Shown here in pieces: positions 34,228 to 43,248 of a stretch of DNA of 64,000 bases. The notes under the pieces are model-generated. The model was not told where the DNA came from and made no database searches. It saw nothing but the letters and a program-made list of their open reading frames with translations. The stretch's first letter is position 1. Every line of letters starts with the position of its first letter. The DNA lies in the NCBI GenBank assembly GCA_934454585.1, contig CAKSFP010000016.1, positions 3,845 through 67,844 of the forward strand, given 5' to 3'. Source of the stretch: an uncultured Clostridia bacterium (GTDB lineage Bacteria; Bacillota; Clostridia; UMGS1810). Both the position numbers and the translations under genes were made by a program.

Positions 34228-34635
34228 ATGAAAGAAAGAAAAGAAAAAATCATATTTGCGATTCGCTCAGTGGTGTCAGTGCTTTTCATTGCGATGCTGA
34301 TAATGATAAAGAGTGAGCCGGCGCACATGATAATAAGCATTTTATATGTGATTTATCTTGTGGCAACGGCGTTTGAAATGATAAAAAAATGTGATGTTCT
34401 TGTAAAACTTCTTGATGAATTCGGCATATGGCAGAATGTTGCCGAAAAAATTGCCGCAGAAAATCCGAGTGAGAAGATTCCGGCAAAGACTTCGTCACAG
34501 AGGTTTATTTGGTTTGCTTTTCACGGATATGATTTCGGTGATGAGCGCATACGAGCGGCAAAGGCAGAGTATAAGCCTTATGTGGTGTTGTTTTACGGTT
34601 CGCTGATTGTTTATATTTTCACTGTGTTGGTGTGA
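34228..34635 (+). CDS. small membrane protein, unknown function
   Basis: The 135-residue protein has two N-terminal membrane helices (about 10-50: IIFAIRSVVSVLFIAMLIMI and MIISILYVIYLVATAF), a soluble middle rich in Lys and Glu, and a last helix (YVVLFYGSLIVYIFTVLV). AAGGAAGG precedes the ATG. It starts 19 bases after the previous gene and closes the FtsZ-like module. No family was recognised. Confidence 0.6.
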   Translation: MKERKEKIIFAIRSVVSVLFIAMLIMIKSEPAHMIISILYVIYLVATAFEMIKKCDVLVKLLDEFGIWQNVAEKIAAENPSEKIPAKTSSQRFIWFAFHGYDFGDERIRAAKAEYKPYVVLFYGSLIVYIFTVLV

Positions 34636-34737
34636 TAAAAAAGATGAAGAAAGAACAGAATTTTTGAATCTTTATGATATAAAGGTTGTACGAATAGTAA
34701 ATATAGTGCATTAATACATACGAAAGGAAGTCCATAA

Positions 34738-35775
34738 ATGTCCAAACAAATAAAAATAGCCGACAAAATCATCGGCGGCGGCGCACCGATAGCAATTCAG
34801 TCCATGTGCAACACACGCACCAAGGACGCCGAATCGACAATTGCGCAGATTCTTGAACTCGAAAAAGCCGGATGTGATATAATCCGTGTGGCAGTGCCGG
34901 ATATGGACAGCGCACGCGCCATATATGACATAAAATCAAAAATCCACATTCCGCTTGTGGCTGATATTCATTTTGACTATCGTCTTGCCGTTGCCGCCAT
35001 GGAGAGCGGAGTGGACAAAGTGCGCATAAATCCGGGCAATATAGGCAGCGAGGAGGGAATATTCGCCGTTGTCACCGAGGCAAAGCGACGCGGCGTGCCG
35101 ATAAGAATCGGCGTAAACAGCGGTTCCGTGGAAAAATCACTGTTGAAAAAATACGGCAGTCCGTGCCCCGAGGCAATGGTTGAGAGTGCAAAAACTCACA
35201 TAGAAATTCTTAATAAATACGACTTTGACGACATAGTTGTATCGCTAAAGGCGTCTGATGTGCCGATGACAATCAAAGCTTACCGACTCATGAGCGACAC
35301 TTTTGATTATCCTCTACATCTCGGCGTCACCGAAGCCGGTACTTTCATCGGCGGCACCATAAAGTCCGCCATAGGCATAGGCACACTGCTGTCCGAGGGA
35401 ATAGGCGACACAATCCGTGTTTCGCTTACGGATGATCCCGTCAAAGAGGTTATCGTTGCACGGGAAATTCTCAAAGACCTCAATCTGCGCAGCGGTTCGC
35501 CGAAGTTTATTTCGTGCCCGACATGTGCGCGGACGAACATATCTCTCATTCCGCTTGCAAAGAGGGTGGAGGAATATCTAATGACGGTGAACAAGCCGAT
35601 AACGGTTGCTGTTATGGGGTGCGTGGTGAACGGTCCCGGTGAAGCGCGCGAGGCGGATATAGGTGTTGCCGGAGGCAACGGTGAGGGGCTTATCTTCAAA
35701 AAGGGTGAACCGTATATGAAGGTGAGCGAGGACAGGTTATTTGATGTGCTTAAAGATGAGATAGAAAAGCTGTAA
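34738..35775 (+). CDS. ispG: 4-hydroxy-3-methylbut-2-enyl diphosphate synthase
   Basis: The 345-residue iron-sulfur enzyme converts methylerythritol cyclodiphosphate to HMBPP in the non-mevalonate isoprenoid pathway. It shows PIAIQSMCNTRTKD at the N-terminus, VADIHFDYRLA and VRINPGNIG in the barrel, and the cluster cysteines in SCPTCART and in VMGCVVNGPGEA. The length fits the single-barrel bacterial form. GAAAGGAAG precedes the ATG. polC follows 35 bases later. Confidence 0.97.
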   Translation: MSKQIKIADKIIGGGAPIAIQSMCNTRTKDAESTIAQILELEKAGCDIIRVAVPDMDSARAIYDIKSKIHIPLVADIHFDYRLAVAAMESGVDKVRINPGNIGSEEGIFAVVTEAKRRGVPIRIGVNSGSVEKSLLKKYGSPCPEAMVESAKTHIEILNKYDFDDIVVSLKASDVPMTIKAYRLMSDTFDYPLHLGVTEAGTFIGGTIKSAIGIGTLLSEGIGDTIRVSLTDDPVKEVIVAREILKDLNLRSGSPKFISCPTCARTNISLIPLAKRVEEYLMTVNKPITVAVMGCVVNGPGEAREADIGVAGGNGEGLIFKKGEPYMKVSEDRLFDVLKDEIEKL

Positions 35776-35810
35776 AATCTAATTTGAAACAATATGGGAA
35801 GGATGAAAAA

Positions 35811-38800
35811 ATGTCTCCAACAAAACTGAGACTTGAAAATATATTTTCGGGAGCACAAATCCCGGACGAACTGAGCCGCGCGGTGGTTTACAAGACCAAT
35901 GCGAGTGCATCCGAACGCACAATGGTCATCACCATTGCATCGGAAGAACTTATCTCCTATGGCGTCATAGAAGATTTTAAGAAATATATTAAAGATAAAT
36001 ACAAGCTCGCAAGCTTTCTTCTTAAGGTCAAATACATAAATACAGACCTTGAGAACCTCAGCGTTGCGGATTATTACAAAAACCTTGTGTTCTATGTAAA
36101 TGAGGTAATATCCGGGGTGCGCCATTTGTTTCTTGACAGCACGGCAGAGCTTGACGGCGGCACCTTCACGGTGCACTGCCGCTATGGTACGGGACTCCTC
36201 GGTGACATGAAGTGTGCCGAGGTAATGGAGCGCCTGATTTTTTCGCAGACCGGCGAAAAGGTGACCGTGGTTTTCGCGGACGAGAGCGACGCATCGGAGC
36301 TTGACCGCGCACTTGAAAAGACGCTGAGCGAACTGCCGGAGATAGTGGCTGCAGAGCCGAAACATGAGGTGACAGAGTCGCCGTCCGAGCCGACCGATGT
36401 CATTATGGGAAAGGCAATAACCGAGCCGAGCATCCCCATATCTGACATAAGTGAGGATATGCGCTCGGTCATCATCAGCGGAAAGATAATCTATCTTGAT
36501 GACCGCGAGCTGAAAAGCGAGAAAACCCTGGTGAAATTCTACCTTGCGGATAACGATGACGCCTACACCTGCAAGGCATTTTTTCCGAAAGGTAAGTTCA
36601 AAGAGGCAAAAGGCAGAATGAAAGCCGGCAAGGCATATGTCAAAGTTAAGGGCAGACTGCAATACGACAGTTTTGACCGTGAGAATATCATCATGGTGAA
36701 CGACATTTGCGAAAGCAAGCCGTCGGCCGGCAGGATGGATAACGCTGACGAAAAGAGAGTCGAACTGCACATGCATACCAAGATGTCTGCCATGGATGCC
36801 ATGACGGATGCCGAAGTGCTTGTCAAGAACGCCATAAGCTGGGGGCATAAAGCTGTTGCAATAACCGACCACGGAAATGTGCAGGCATTCCCCGAGGCCT
36901 ATCATGCCGCCGGTGACAAGATAAAAATCCTTTACGGAGTGGAGTGCTATCTGGTAAACGACACAACGGAGATTGTGTTCAACCCGATTGAAAAGCCGCT
37001 CGACACGGAGTATGTCGTGTTTGACCTTGAGACAACCGGATTTTCGCCCAACACCGAGGAGATTATTGAGATCGGTGCGGCTAAGGTAAAAAACGGTCAG
37101 GTGGTGGATACATTTGATGAGTTTGTCAACCCCGGCAGACCCATACCGCCCAGAATAACCGAGCTGACAAGTATAACGGACAACATGGTTGAGGATGCCG
37201 ACCCGATAGAAAAAGTGCTGCCGAGATTTTATGAATTTGCCGGCGACGCAATTCTTGTGGCGCACAATGCGGCGTTTGACACTTCTTTTGTGCGCAAGGC
37301 GGCAAAGAGGTGCGGACTGGCATTTGACTTCTGCTATATGGATACCCTTGAGCTTGCGCGGTGTACCGTAAAGGGAGTGAAAAACTACAAACTAAACACC
37401 CTTACCAAGCACTTTGGCGTAAAACTGGAGAATCACCATCGTGCGAGTGACGACGCCATTGCCACAGCCCATGTGCTCCTGCGCCTTTTGGCTAATCTGG
37501 AGGATATGGGTGTGGAAACTGTGGATAAAATCAACTCATCTCTCGCCGGAAATGTGGATATCCGCTCACTGAAAATGTACCACTGCATACTTCTTGTGCA
37601 GACCCAGGAGGGTATGCGCAACCTGTACAACATAATTTCGAAATCGCATCTCGATTATTTCTACAAAAAACCCAGGGTACCCAAGAGCCTCATTAAACAG
37701 TACCGCGAGGGCCTGCTTGTCGGCTCCGCGTGTGAGGCGGGCGAGCTCTATCGCGCTATTCTCGACGATCCTTACGGGTTTGACATAAATGAGATAAACA
37801 AGATAATCAATTTCTACGACTATCTGGAGATTCAGCCGCTCGGCAACAACAACTTTTTGCTGCGCAACGGCACTTTAGAGAGCATTGAGGACTTGAAGAA
37901 CATAAACAGAACGATAATAGATCTGGGCAAGCGCAACAACAAGCTGACCGTGGCGACCTGCGATGTGCACTTTATGAACCCGGAGGACGAGGTTTTCCGC
38001 CGCATCCTCCAGGCAGGTCAGGGCTACGGCGACGCAGACGAACAGCCGCCGCTGTATTTCCGCACCACAAAAGAGATGCTGTCCGAGTTTGACTACCTGG
38101 GCGACGAACTTGCAAAAGAGGTTGTCATCACCAATCCGAACATTATCGCCGATATGATAGATGTGGTCAAGCCTGTGCCGGACGACAAAGCGCCGCCGGA
38201 GATTCCCGGGTCGGACGAGGAACTGCAAAAGCTCACCTACGATAAGGCAAAGAGTATCTACGGCGACAATCTGCCTGACATTGTCAAAGACAGGATAGAC
38301 ATAGAGCTTAATTCAATCATCAGCAACGGATATTCCGTGCTGTACATCATTGCGCAAAAGCTTGTGTGGAAATCAAACAGCGACGGTTACCTGGTTGGTT
38401 CGCGAGGATCTGTCGGCTCGTCGCTTGTGGCGTTCATGAGCGGCATCACCGAGGTTAATTCTCTGCCGCCGCACTATGTTTGCCCAAAGTGCAAGCACAA
38501 TGAATTCATCACGGACGGCAGTGTGGGCTGCGGATACGACATGCCCGACAAAGCCTGCCCCGAGTGCGGAGAGATGATGATCAAAGACGGTCACGACATA
38601 CCATTCCAGACCTTCCTCGGTTTCTACGGTGACAAAGAGCCTGATATCGACCTTAATTTTTCGGGCGATTATCAGCCGAGAGCGCACAAATACATCGAGG
38701 AGCTGTTCGGCACTGGTCATGTGTTCCGCGCCGGAACCATCGGCACCGTGGCGGAAAAGACCGCCTACGGCTATGTTATGAAGTATTATGAGAGCAAGGG

Positions 38801-40067
38801 TATGCACATCACCCAGGCACAGGCTCAGCGGCTGCTGCTCGGATGCACGGGCGTAAAGCGGACCACGGGTCAGCACCCCGGCGGCATCATAGTTGTGCCG
38901 AAGAATCGCGATGTGCACGAATTTTCGCCGATTCAGCACCCGGCGGACGATATCAACAGCGACATCATCACGCTGCACTTTGACTATCACTCGATAGACA
39001 AAAACCTGCTCAAACTCGATATACTCGGGCACGATGACCCGACTGTTATCAGAATGCTTGAAGACTTGACGGGGCTTGACGCGCACGACATCCGCATAGA
39101 CGACCAAAAGACCATGAGTCTTTTCACGGGTACAGAGGCGCTCGGAGTCAAGCCGGAGGACATAAATTCCCCTGTCGGCACCTTTGCCGTGCCGGAGTTC
39201 GGCACAAAGTTTGTGCGGCAGATGCTTGTGGACACCAAGCCGACGACATTCTCCGAGCTGGTGCGGATATCGGGTCTGTCCCACGGAACCGATGTGTGGC
39301 TCAACAATGCGCAGACGCTCATCAAAGAGGGCAAGACTACTCTGGGTGAGGCAATCTGTACCCGAGACGACATCATGGTGTACCTAATATACAAAGGTGT
39401 GGAAAAGGGACTGGCGTTCAAGATAATGGAGAGCGTGCGAAAAGGCAGGGGACTTTCGCCGGAGTTTGAACAGGCAATGCGCGACAACAATGTGCCCGAC
39501 TGGTACATCGGCTCGTGCAAAAAGATAAAATATATGTTCCCTAAGGCTCACGCTGTGGCGTATGTCACCATGGCTTTCCGCATAGCGTACTTCAAGGTAT
39601 ACTACCCCATGGAGTTCTACTGCACATATTTCACCGTGCGTGCGGATGAGTTTGATGCGGAAATTATCGCCTGCGGCAGAGAACAGGCAATCAAAAATAT
39701 GCGTATGTACGAGGCAAAGGACAGAGATAAGCAGACCTCGGATAAGGAGAAAAACCTTATGACGATCCTGGAGGTTGCCATAGAGATGTATGCAAGGGGG
39801 CTCAATTTCTTGCCGATAGATTTGGAAAAATCACATTCATATAAGTTTATCCCGACTCCGAACGGCATTTTGCCGCCGCTCAACGCCATTGCCGGTCTCG
39901 GCACAAATGCGGCAAAGAGCATCGTGGACGCGCGCGACGAGGCGCCTTTTGCATCCGTAGAGGATTTTGCAAAGCGCGCCAAGGTCACCAAGACCATTGT
40001 GGAGATTATGCGCGGCAGAGGTATGTTTGCCAATCTGCCCGAGAGCGATCAGGTGACATTCTTTTAA
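35811..40067 (+). CDS. polC: DNA polymerase III PolC
   Basis: The 1418-residue Gram-positive replicative polymerase contains its own proofreading exonuclease. In order: an N-terminal domain, an OB fold (about 205-300), a PHP domain beginning VELHMHTKMSAMDAM, the DEDDh exonuclease (YVVFDLETTGFSPNTEEIIEIGA) inserted in the PHP domain, and the rest of PHP. A zinc-binding cluster (CPKCKHNEF...CPECGEMM) and the palm with GDKEPDIDLNFSGDYQ follow, then the fingers and duplex-binding regions ending FANLPESDQVTFF. The ATG at 35811 follows GGGAAGGA. It lies downstream of ispG, as in many Firmicutes. Confidence 0.98.
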   Translation: MSPTKLRLENIFSGAQIPDELSRAVVYKTNASASERTMVITIASEELISYGVIEDFKKYIKDKYKLASFLLKVKYINTDLENLSVADYYKNLVFYVNEVISGVRHLFLDSTAELDGGTFTVHCRYGTGLLGDMKCAEVMERLIFSQTGEKVTVVFADESDASELDRALEKTLSELPEIVAAEPKHEVTESPSEPTDVIMGKAITEPSIPISDISEDMRSVIISGKIIYLDDRELKSEKTLVKFYLADNDDAYTCKAFFPKGKFKEAKGRMKAGKAYVKVKGRLQYDSFDRENIIMVNDICESKPSAGRMDNADEKRVELHMHTKMSAMDAMTDAEVLVKNAISWGHKAVAITDHGNVQAFPEAYHAAGDKIKILYGVECYLVNDTTEIVFNPIEKPLDTEYVVFDLETTGFSPNTEEIIEIGAAKVKNGQVVDTFDEFVNPGRPIPPRITELTSITDNMVEDADPIEKVLPRFYEFAGDAILVAHNAAFDTSFVRKAAKRCGLAFDFCYMDTLELARCTVKGVKNYKLNTLTKHFGVKLENHHRASDDAIATAHVLLRLLANLEDMGVETVDKINSSLAGNVDIRSLKMYHCILLVQTQEGMRNLYNIISKSHLDYFYKKPRVPKSLIKQYREGLLVGSACEAGELYRAILDDPYGFDINEINKIINFYDYLEIQPLGNNNFLLRNGTLESIEDLKNINRTIIDLGKRNNKLTVATCDVHFMNPEDEVFRRILQAGQGYGDADEQPPLYFRTTKEMLSEFDYLGDELAKEVVITNPNIIADMIDVVKPVPDDKAPPEIPGSDEELQKLTYDKAKSIYGDNLPDIVKDRIDIELNSIISNGYSVLYIIAQKLVWKSNSDGYLVGSRGSVGSSLVAFMSGITEVNSLPPHYVCPKCKHNEFITDGSVGCGYDMPDKACPECGEMMIKDGHDIPFQTFLGFYGDKEPDIDLNFSGDYQPRAHKYIEELFGTGHVFRAGTIGTVAEKTAYGYVMKYYESKGMHITQAQAQRLLLGCTGVKRTTGQHPGGIIVVPKNRDVHEFSPIQHPADDINSDIITLHFDYHSIDKNLLKLDILGHDDPTVIRMLEDLTGLDAHDIRIDDQKTMSLFTGTEALGVKPEDINSPVGTFAVPEFGTKFVRQMLVDTKPTTFSELVRISGLSHGTDVWLNNAQTLIKEGKTTLGEAICTRDDIMVYLIYKGVEKGLAFKIMESVRKGRGLSPEFEQAMRDNNVPDWYIGSCKKIKYMFPKAHAVAYVTMAFRIAYFKVYYPMEFYCTYFTVRADEFDAEIIACGREQAIKNMRMYEAKDRDKQTSDKEKNLMTILEVAIEMYARGLNFLPIDLEKSHSYKFIPTPNGILPPLNAIAGLGTNAAKSIVDARDEAPFASVEDFAKRAKVTKTIVEIMRGRGMFANLPESDQVTFF

Positions 40068-40117
40068 GATTGATGGAAAGTGAATCATTGACGGATATTA
40101 ACTTAATATTCGACTGC

Positions 40118-40168
40118 ATACACCAAACGATACAAAATATGTTGACAATTTTGTATCGTTTGGTGTAT
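40118..40168. promoter_or_regulatory. 21-bp inverted-repeat operator over the toxin-antitoxin promoter
   Basis: Perfect 21-base arms (40118-40138 and 40148-40168) are separated by 9 bases that include the -35 box. The arms read ATACACCAAACGATACAAAAT and its mirror. This is the expected layout for autorepression by the antitoxin. Confidence 0.8.
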
Positions 40169-40171
40169 AAT
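40142..40171 (+). promoter_or_regulatory. promoter of the Phd/PIN toxin-antitoxin operon
   Basis: TTGACA (40142-40147), 18 bases, TATAAT (40166-40171). The -35 box lies in the loop and the -10 box starts inside the right arm of the operator. Confidence 0.8.
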
Positions 40172-40188
40172 ACAGTTGAGGTGATTTT

Positions 40189-40464
40189 ATGAATTTCTAT
40201 ACGGTTCGCGATTTGAGGACAACTCCAAAAGCTATATGGGAAAACTTAACCGATGACGGCGAAGTTGTTATCACAAATAACGGCAAGCCAACCGCTATTA
40301 TGATTGATATCTCCGACGGAAATTTCGAGGAAACACTCAAAGCCGTAAGACAGGCAAAAGCGATGATTGCGTTTAATATGATGAGAAAAAAATCGGCAGA
40401 CCGGGGATTTATGTCGGATGAAGAAATAGAGGCGGAGATAAATGCTGCGCGCAGCGAGGAGTGA
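40189..40464 (+). CDS. Phd/YefM-family antitoxin
   Basis: The 91-residue protein has the N-terminal DNA-binding fold of Phd/YefM antitoxins (YTVRDLRTTPKAIWENLTDDGEVVITNNGKPTAIMI) and a charged C-terminal tail rich in Glu, Ala and Arg that would wrap the toxin. It probably represses its own promoter through the palindrome at 40118-40168. GAGGTG precedes the ATG. Its stop overlaps the toxin start (GTGA), so synthesis is coupled. Confidence 0.85.
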   Translation: MNFYTVRDLRTTPKAIWENLTDDGEVVITNNGKPTAIMIDISDGNFEETLKAVRQAKAMIAFNMMRKKSADRGFMSDEEIEAEINAARSEE

Positions 40465-40856
40465 ATATTTTGTTTGTGGTTATTGATACAAATATTTTAG
40501 TTTCGTCACTGTTGTCAAGGCACGGTTCTCCGGCAAAAATCGTCGGCATGGTTTTAAGGGGCGAGATTATTCCCTGTTATGACAGCAGAATCATCACGGA
40601 ATACAAGAATGTTTTGGCGCGCCCGAAGTTCGGATTTTCTAATGCGGAGATATCTGCATTGATCGATTGGTTTGAATACAGCGGATTTTCGGTTGTTGCG
40701 GAATCAATTGACGAAAAATTTGCGGACGAATCCGACAAAAAGTTTTATGAGGTTGCAAAAAGTTGCGGCGCAATATTAATAACCGGAAATATGAAACACT
40801 ATCCGATTGACGACTGTGTTTTGGGAGTTTCCGAATTTTTTGAAAAATATAAATAG
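40461..40856 (+). CDS. PIN-domain toxin (COG1569-type ribonuclease)
   Basis: The 131-residue protein has the PIN nuclease core: VVIDTNILVSSLL with the first Asp, Glu in IITEYKNVLARPKF, and a C-terminal Asp group (ADESDKKFYEVAKSCGAILITGN). Such toxins cleave RNA, often initiator tRNA or mRNA; the target here is unknown. The GTG start overlaps the antitoxin stop and has a GCGAGGAG site. It is convergent with an XRE regulator, with a 17-bp hairpin between them. Confidence 0.85.
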   Translation: MNILFVVIDTNILVSSLLSRHGSPAKIVGMVLRGEIIPCYDSRIITEYKNVLARPKFGFSNAEISALIDWFEYSGFSVVAESIDEKFADESDKKFYEVAKSCGAILITGNMKHYPIDDCVLGVSEFFEKYK

Positions 40857-40943
40857 TGATTTGAATGATATTCGCCTTGCGGATGTTAAAAAGAAAAATT
40901 CATCTAACAGAGGACGCAGTTCTCCATATCACAAAACCAAAAC

Positions 40944-40991
40944 AGCGCCCCCAAATGCGGAGATGCCTACATCGCCGCATTTGGGGGCGCT
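40944..40991. terminator. hairpin between convergent genes
   Basis: Perfect 17-base arms (40944-40960 with 40975-40991) lie between the PIN toxin and the XRE gene. There is no clear U-run on either side, so termination is likely but not certain. Confidence 0.55.
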
Positions 40992-41032
40992 TACATCTGC
41001 AACAACAAAAATATATTCTTAATGAGATAAAA

Positions 41033-41293
41033 TCATTCGTCAATTTTTTGCTGTTCATCAAACAGGGATTCAATAGTTACATTCAAAATTTTTGCGATAA
41101 CATATAGTTCTTTATCCGTTGCACTTCGTATCTGCCCTTCAAGTTTTGAATAGCTTGTTGGGTTCATATCACATCCCATAACCTGAATTTGAGCAATAAA
41201 ATCTTTTTGCTTTATGCCCCTCACTTTTCTTAAATGCTCTATTTGTTTGCCCACTAAATTTTTGTCGCCGTACGATTTTTTTCGGATTTTCAT
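41033..41293 (-). CDS. XRE-family transcriptional regulator
   Basis: The 86-residue protein is a single Cro/cI-type HTH: VGKQIEHLRKVRGIKQKDFIAQIQ followed by NPTSYSKLEGQIRSATDKELYVIAKILNVTIESLF. The basic N-terminal tail (MKIRKKSYGDKN) may add DNA contacts. It lies 13 bases downstream of the ECF S-component gene on the same strand and could share its transcript. Its target is unknown. Confidence 0.85.
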   Translation of the reverse strand: MKIRKKSYGDKNLVGKQIEHLRKVRGIKQKDFIAQIQVMGCDMNPTSYSKLEGQIRSATDKELYVIAKILNVTIESLFDEQQKIDE

Positions 41294-41306
41294 ATTTTAT
41301 AATTCC

Positions 41307-42077
41307 TTATTCGTTTAGTTTGTGCCTTGCGCAGACCCATTGCAGATATGCCACAAAATACGACGACACAAACACCGACAATATCTCCTGTGCCAACCTC
41401 GGCAGATAAAAACTCCAGAAAGGCAGTTTGCCGAGTGCCGGGATAAATGCCATGAGGATGAATGTGTTCGCCGTTGTCACCGGCACATCGGCGATGAAAA
41501 ATGTGATGAACATTTTGAGATAATTCTCCGCAAACGGCTTTTGAGACTTTTTTTCTATGACTGCGTTAATCAAGTAAAAAATGAGTCCGAGTGCGCATAT
41601 GACATACGCTCCGTAGGTGAAATAGCCCGATTTTTTGCCGAATCCGCTTATCCACGCGCCGACGGTGCCGTCGGGGATAAAGGCGGCATTGATGTGGATA
41701 AACACACCCAAAATTCCGATTGCTGCGGAAAAAGCAAGATAGATTTTTTTGACCGTGGCGGTGTTCACACCCTCCACCGCGCGAAACATCGCTCCGGCAA
41801 TGGCGCCGCCCGCAGCCGCGGTGAGAGTCAGCGGAAAAATGTACGCTCCGTCCGGTTTTATCACCGTGCCGATGATGTCGTTGAGCGCGCTTACCGCCGC
41901 GCCGCAGCCCGGACCGAAAAGCACTGCGGCAAGACGGGTGAAGAATCCCGACACGCCTATTCTCATGCCGCCTCCGCCGCCCATGTACACCATGTAACTG
42001 AAGTTTTTCAGCACCAGGGCGATAGCCAGCAGCAGGGCGCACCGCACAAGTTTGTTTACATTGTTGTTTTTTCTCAT
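41307..42077 (-). CDS. ECF transporter S component, folate (FolT) type
   Basis: The 256-residue membrane protein has six or so hydrophobic segments. The substrate-binding region reads GGGGGMRIGVSGFFTRLAAVLFGPGCGAAVSALNDIIG, then PDGAYIFPLTLTAAAGG, a pattern I associate with folate-family S components. It would give substrate specificity to a shared energising module (EcfA-A'-T), not present here. The ATG at 42077 has AAAGGGG upstream, which is held in a hairpin. A THF-riboswitch-like leader supports folate as substrate, but both are tentative. Confidence 0.65.
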   Translation of the reverse strand: MRKNNNVNKLVRCALLLAIALVLKNFSYMVYMGGGGGMRIGVSGFFTRLAAVLFGPGCGAAVSALNDIIGTVIKPDGAYIFPLTLTAAAGGAIAGAMFRAVEGVNTATVKKIYLAFSAAIGILGVFIHINAAFIPDGTVGAWISGFGKKSGYFTYGAYVICALGLIFYLINAVIEKKSQKPFAENYLKMFITFFIADVPVTTANTFILMAFIPALGKLPFWSFYLPRLAQEILSVFVSSYFVAYLQWVCARHKLNE

Positions 42078-42085
42078 AAAAATAA

Positions 42086-42103
42086 CCCCTTTCCGTGCAG
42101 GGG
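42086..42103 (-). promoter_or_regulatory. hairpin masking the ribosome binding site of the ECF gene
   Basis: On the minus strand CCCCT pairs with AGGGG around GCACGGAA, so the Shine-Dalgarno sequence is part of the 3' arm. It is a plausible expression platform for the upstream leader. Confidence 0.55.
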
Positions 42104-42126
42104 CTGATACAGAAAATGATTTATCC

Positions 42127-42256
42127 ATACCAGCGGATGTAATATCACGCTTAATCGGTGATTTTGTGAAAAACCGACCAATGCCTCAGATTGTACTCCC
42201 ATTCTGCGGCAGCCGCAATTCATTTGGAAATCGCGACGCTTGATACCTGCTCTGAT
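42127..42256 (-). ncRNA. candidate riboswitch, THF-like
   Basis: The leader begins ATCAGAGCAGGTATCAAGCG and ends GATATTACATCCGCTGGT. The ends pair (ATCAG with CTGGT, then GGTATCA with TGATATT using two wobbles). They match conserved THF-aptamer pieces (AGAGYAG at the 5' side, GCAUCCGCU at the 3' side), and GAATGGGA also appears inside. Other conserved parts do not line up cleanly. It stands in front of a folate-type transporter gene. Confidence 0.45.
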
Positions 42257-42273
42257 AATTTTTTTACGGTCTA

Positions 42274-42302
42274 ATTATATTCCTTTGTCCGTCACAATGC
42301 AA
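42274..42302 (-). promoter_or_regulatory. promoter of the ECF S-component leader
   Basis: On the minus strand, TTGCAT (42297-42302) and TATAAT (42274-42279) are separated by 17 bases, placing the transcript start just before the candidate riboswitch. Confidence 0.7.
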
Positions 42303-42371
42303 GGTGTATTTTTGCATTTAGTGCACTTTGTCGGAATTATTCCGAAAATGCGAAAAAATTTTTCAAATCTA

Positions 42372-42400
42372 TTGTAATTTCCGAAAAGTTGGGGTATAAT
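42372..42400 (+). promoter_or_regulatory. promoter of the pseudouridine synthase gene
   Basis: TTGTAA (42372-42377), 17 bases, TATAAT (42395-42400). Confidence 0.65.
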
Positions 42401-42458
42401 ATACATGATACAATAGGGGAGTATGTTTTTTCTCAAAACAGACAGGGGCGGTGACTAT

Positions 42459-43211
42459 ATGCGCAGTGAAAATTACAAAAGCGGAAATGATGAAAAAAGC
42501 GAAGAAATAAGACTGCAAAAATATCTCGCGCAGTGCAATGTTGCGTCACGCCGCGCCGCGGAGAAGATGATAACCGACGGCAGAGTGCGCGTAAACGGCG
42601 ATGTTGTCACTGTTTTGGGCACAAAGGTGTCGCCGGGCGACATTGTCGAGGTGGACGGCTCTCCTGTGTATGAAGAGAAGAAAAAGGTTTACATAATGCT
42701 CAACAAGCCTGTCGGCTATGTCACCACAGTGAGTGACGACGAGGGCAGGAGCACCGTTATGGAGCTTGTGGACGACATTCCGCAGCGGCTGTATCCGGTC
42801 GGCAGACTGGATATAAACACCGAGGGACTTCTGCTGCTCACAAACGACGGTGACTTTATGCAGAAAGTGACCCATCCGAGGAACGAAAAGAAAAAAGTCT
42901 ATCAGGCGGTCATATCCGGCATACCCGATCATTATGAGATAGAAAAACTCGAGCGGGGGGTTTATATTGACGGCAGAAAGACCTCGCCGGCTAAAGCGGA
43001 ACTCATCTCGGCGCAGGACGGCAAGGCGCTTGTGGAGCTGACTATCCACGAAGGGCGCAACCGCCAGGTGCGCAAGATGTTTGAGGCAATCGGATACAGA
43101 GTGGTCTATCTGCGAAGATTGGCGGTGGGCAATGTCATTTTGGGCAATCTTCCGCTCGGAAAATGGCGCAGACTGAACCCGAATGAGGTTGCGTATCTGA
43201 TGAAGAACTAA
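42459..43211 (+). CDS. rluB: rRNA pseudouridine synthase, RluB/RsuA family
   Basis: The 250-residue enzyme isomerises a uridine in rRNA, for RluB in the 23S peptidyl-transferase region. An N-terminal S4 domain (IRLQKYLAQCNVASRRAAEKMI) is followed by the catalytic GRLDINTEGLLLLTNDGDF motif with the nucleophilic Asp. The family ending EGRNRQVRKMFEAIGYRVVYLRRLAVG is also present. The ATG at 42459 is preferred to one at 42423, which sits too close to its purine-rich sequence. Which uridine is modified cannot be decided here. Confidence 0.9.
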   Translation: MRSENYKSGNDEKSEEIRLQKYLAQCNVASRRAAEKMITDGRVRVNGDVVTVLGTKVSPGDIVEVDGSPVYEEKKKVYIMLNKPVGYVTTVSDDEGRSTVMELVDDIPQRLYPVGRLDINTEGLLLLTNDGDFMQKVTHPRNEKKKVYQAVISGIPDHYEIEKLERGVYIDGRKTSPAKAELISAQDGKALVELTIHEGRNRQVRKMFEAIGYRVVYLRRLAVGNVILGNLPLGKWRRLNPNEVAYLMKN

Positions 43212-43248
43212 TGGGATGTAAGAATAAATCTGTGCATCGGCTCGCGGC

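Noticed and set aside
35307..37265. A 652-residue minus-strand open frame across ispG and polC.
   Set aside because: Both plus-strand genes are complete and conserved; the frame is Cys/His-rich in the manner of an antisense shadow.
40807..41022. Small plus-strand frame after the PIN toxin.
   Set aside because: It overlaps the toxin end and reads through the perfect 17-bp hairpin between convergent genes, so it is unlikely to be coding.
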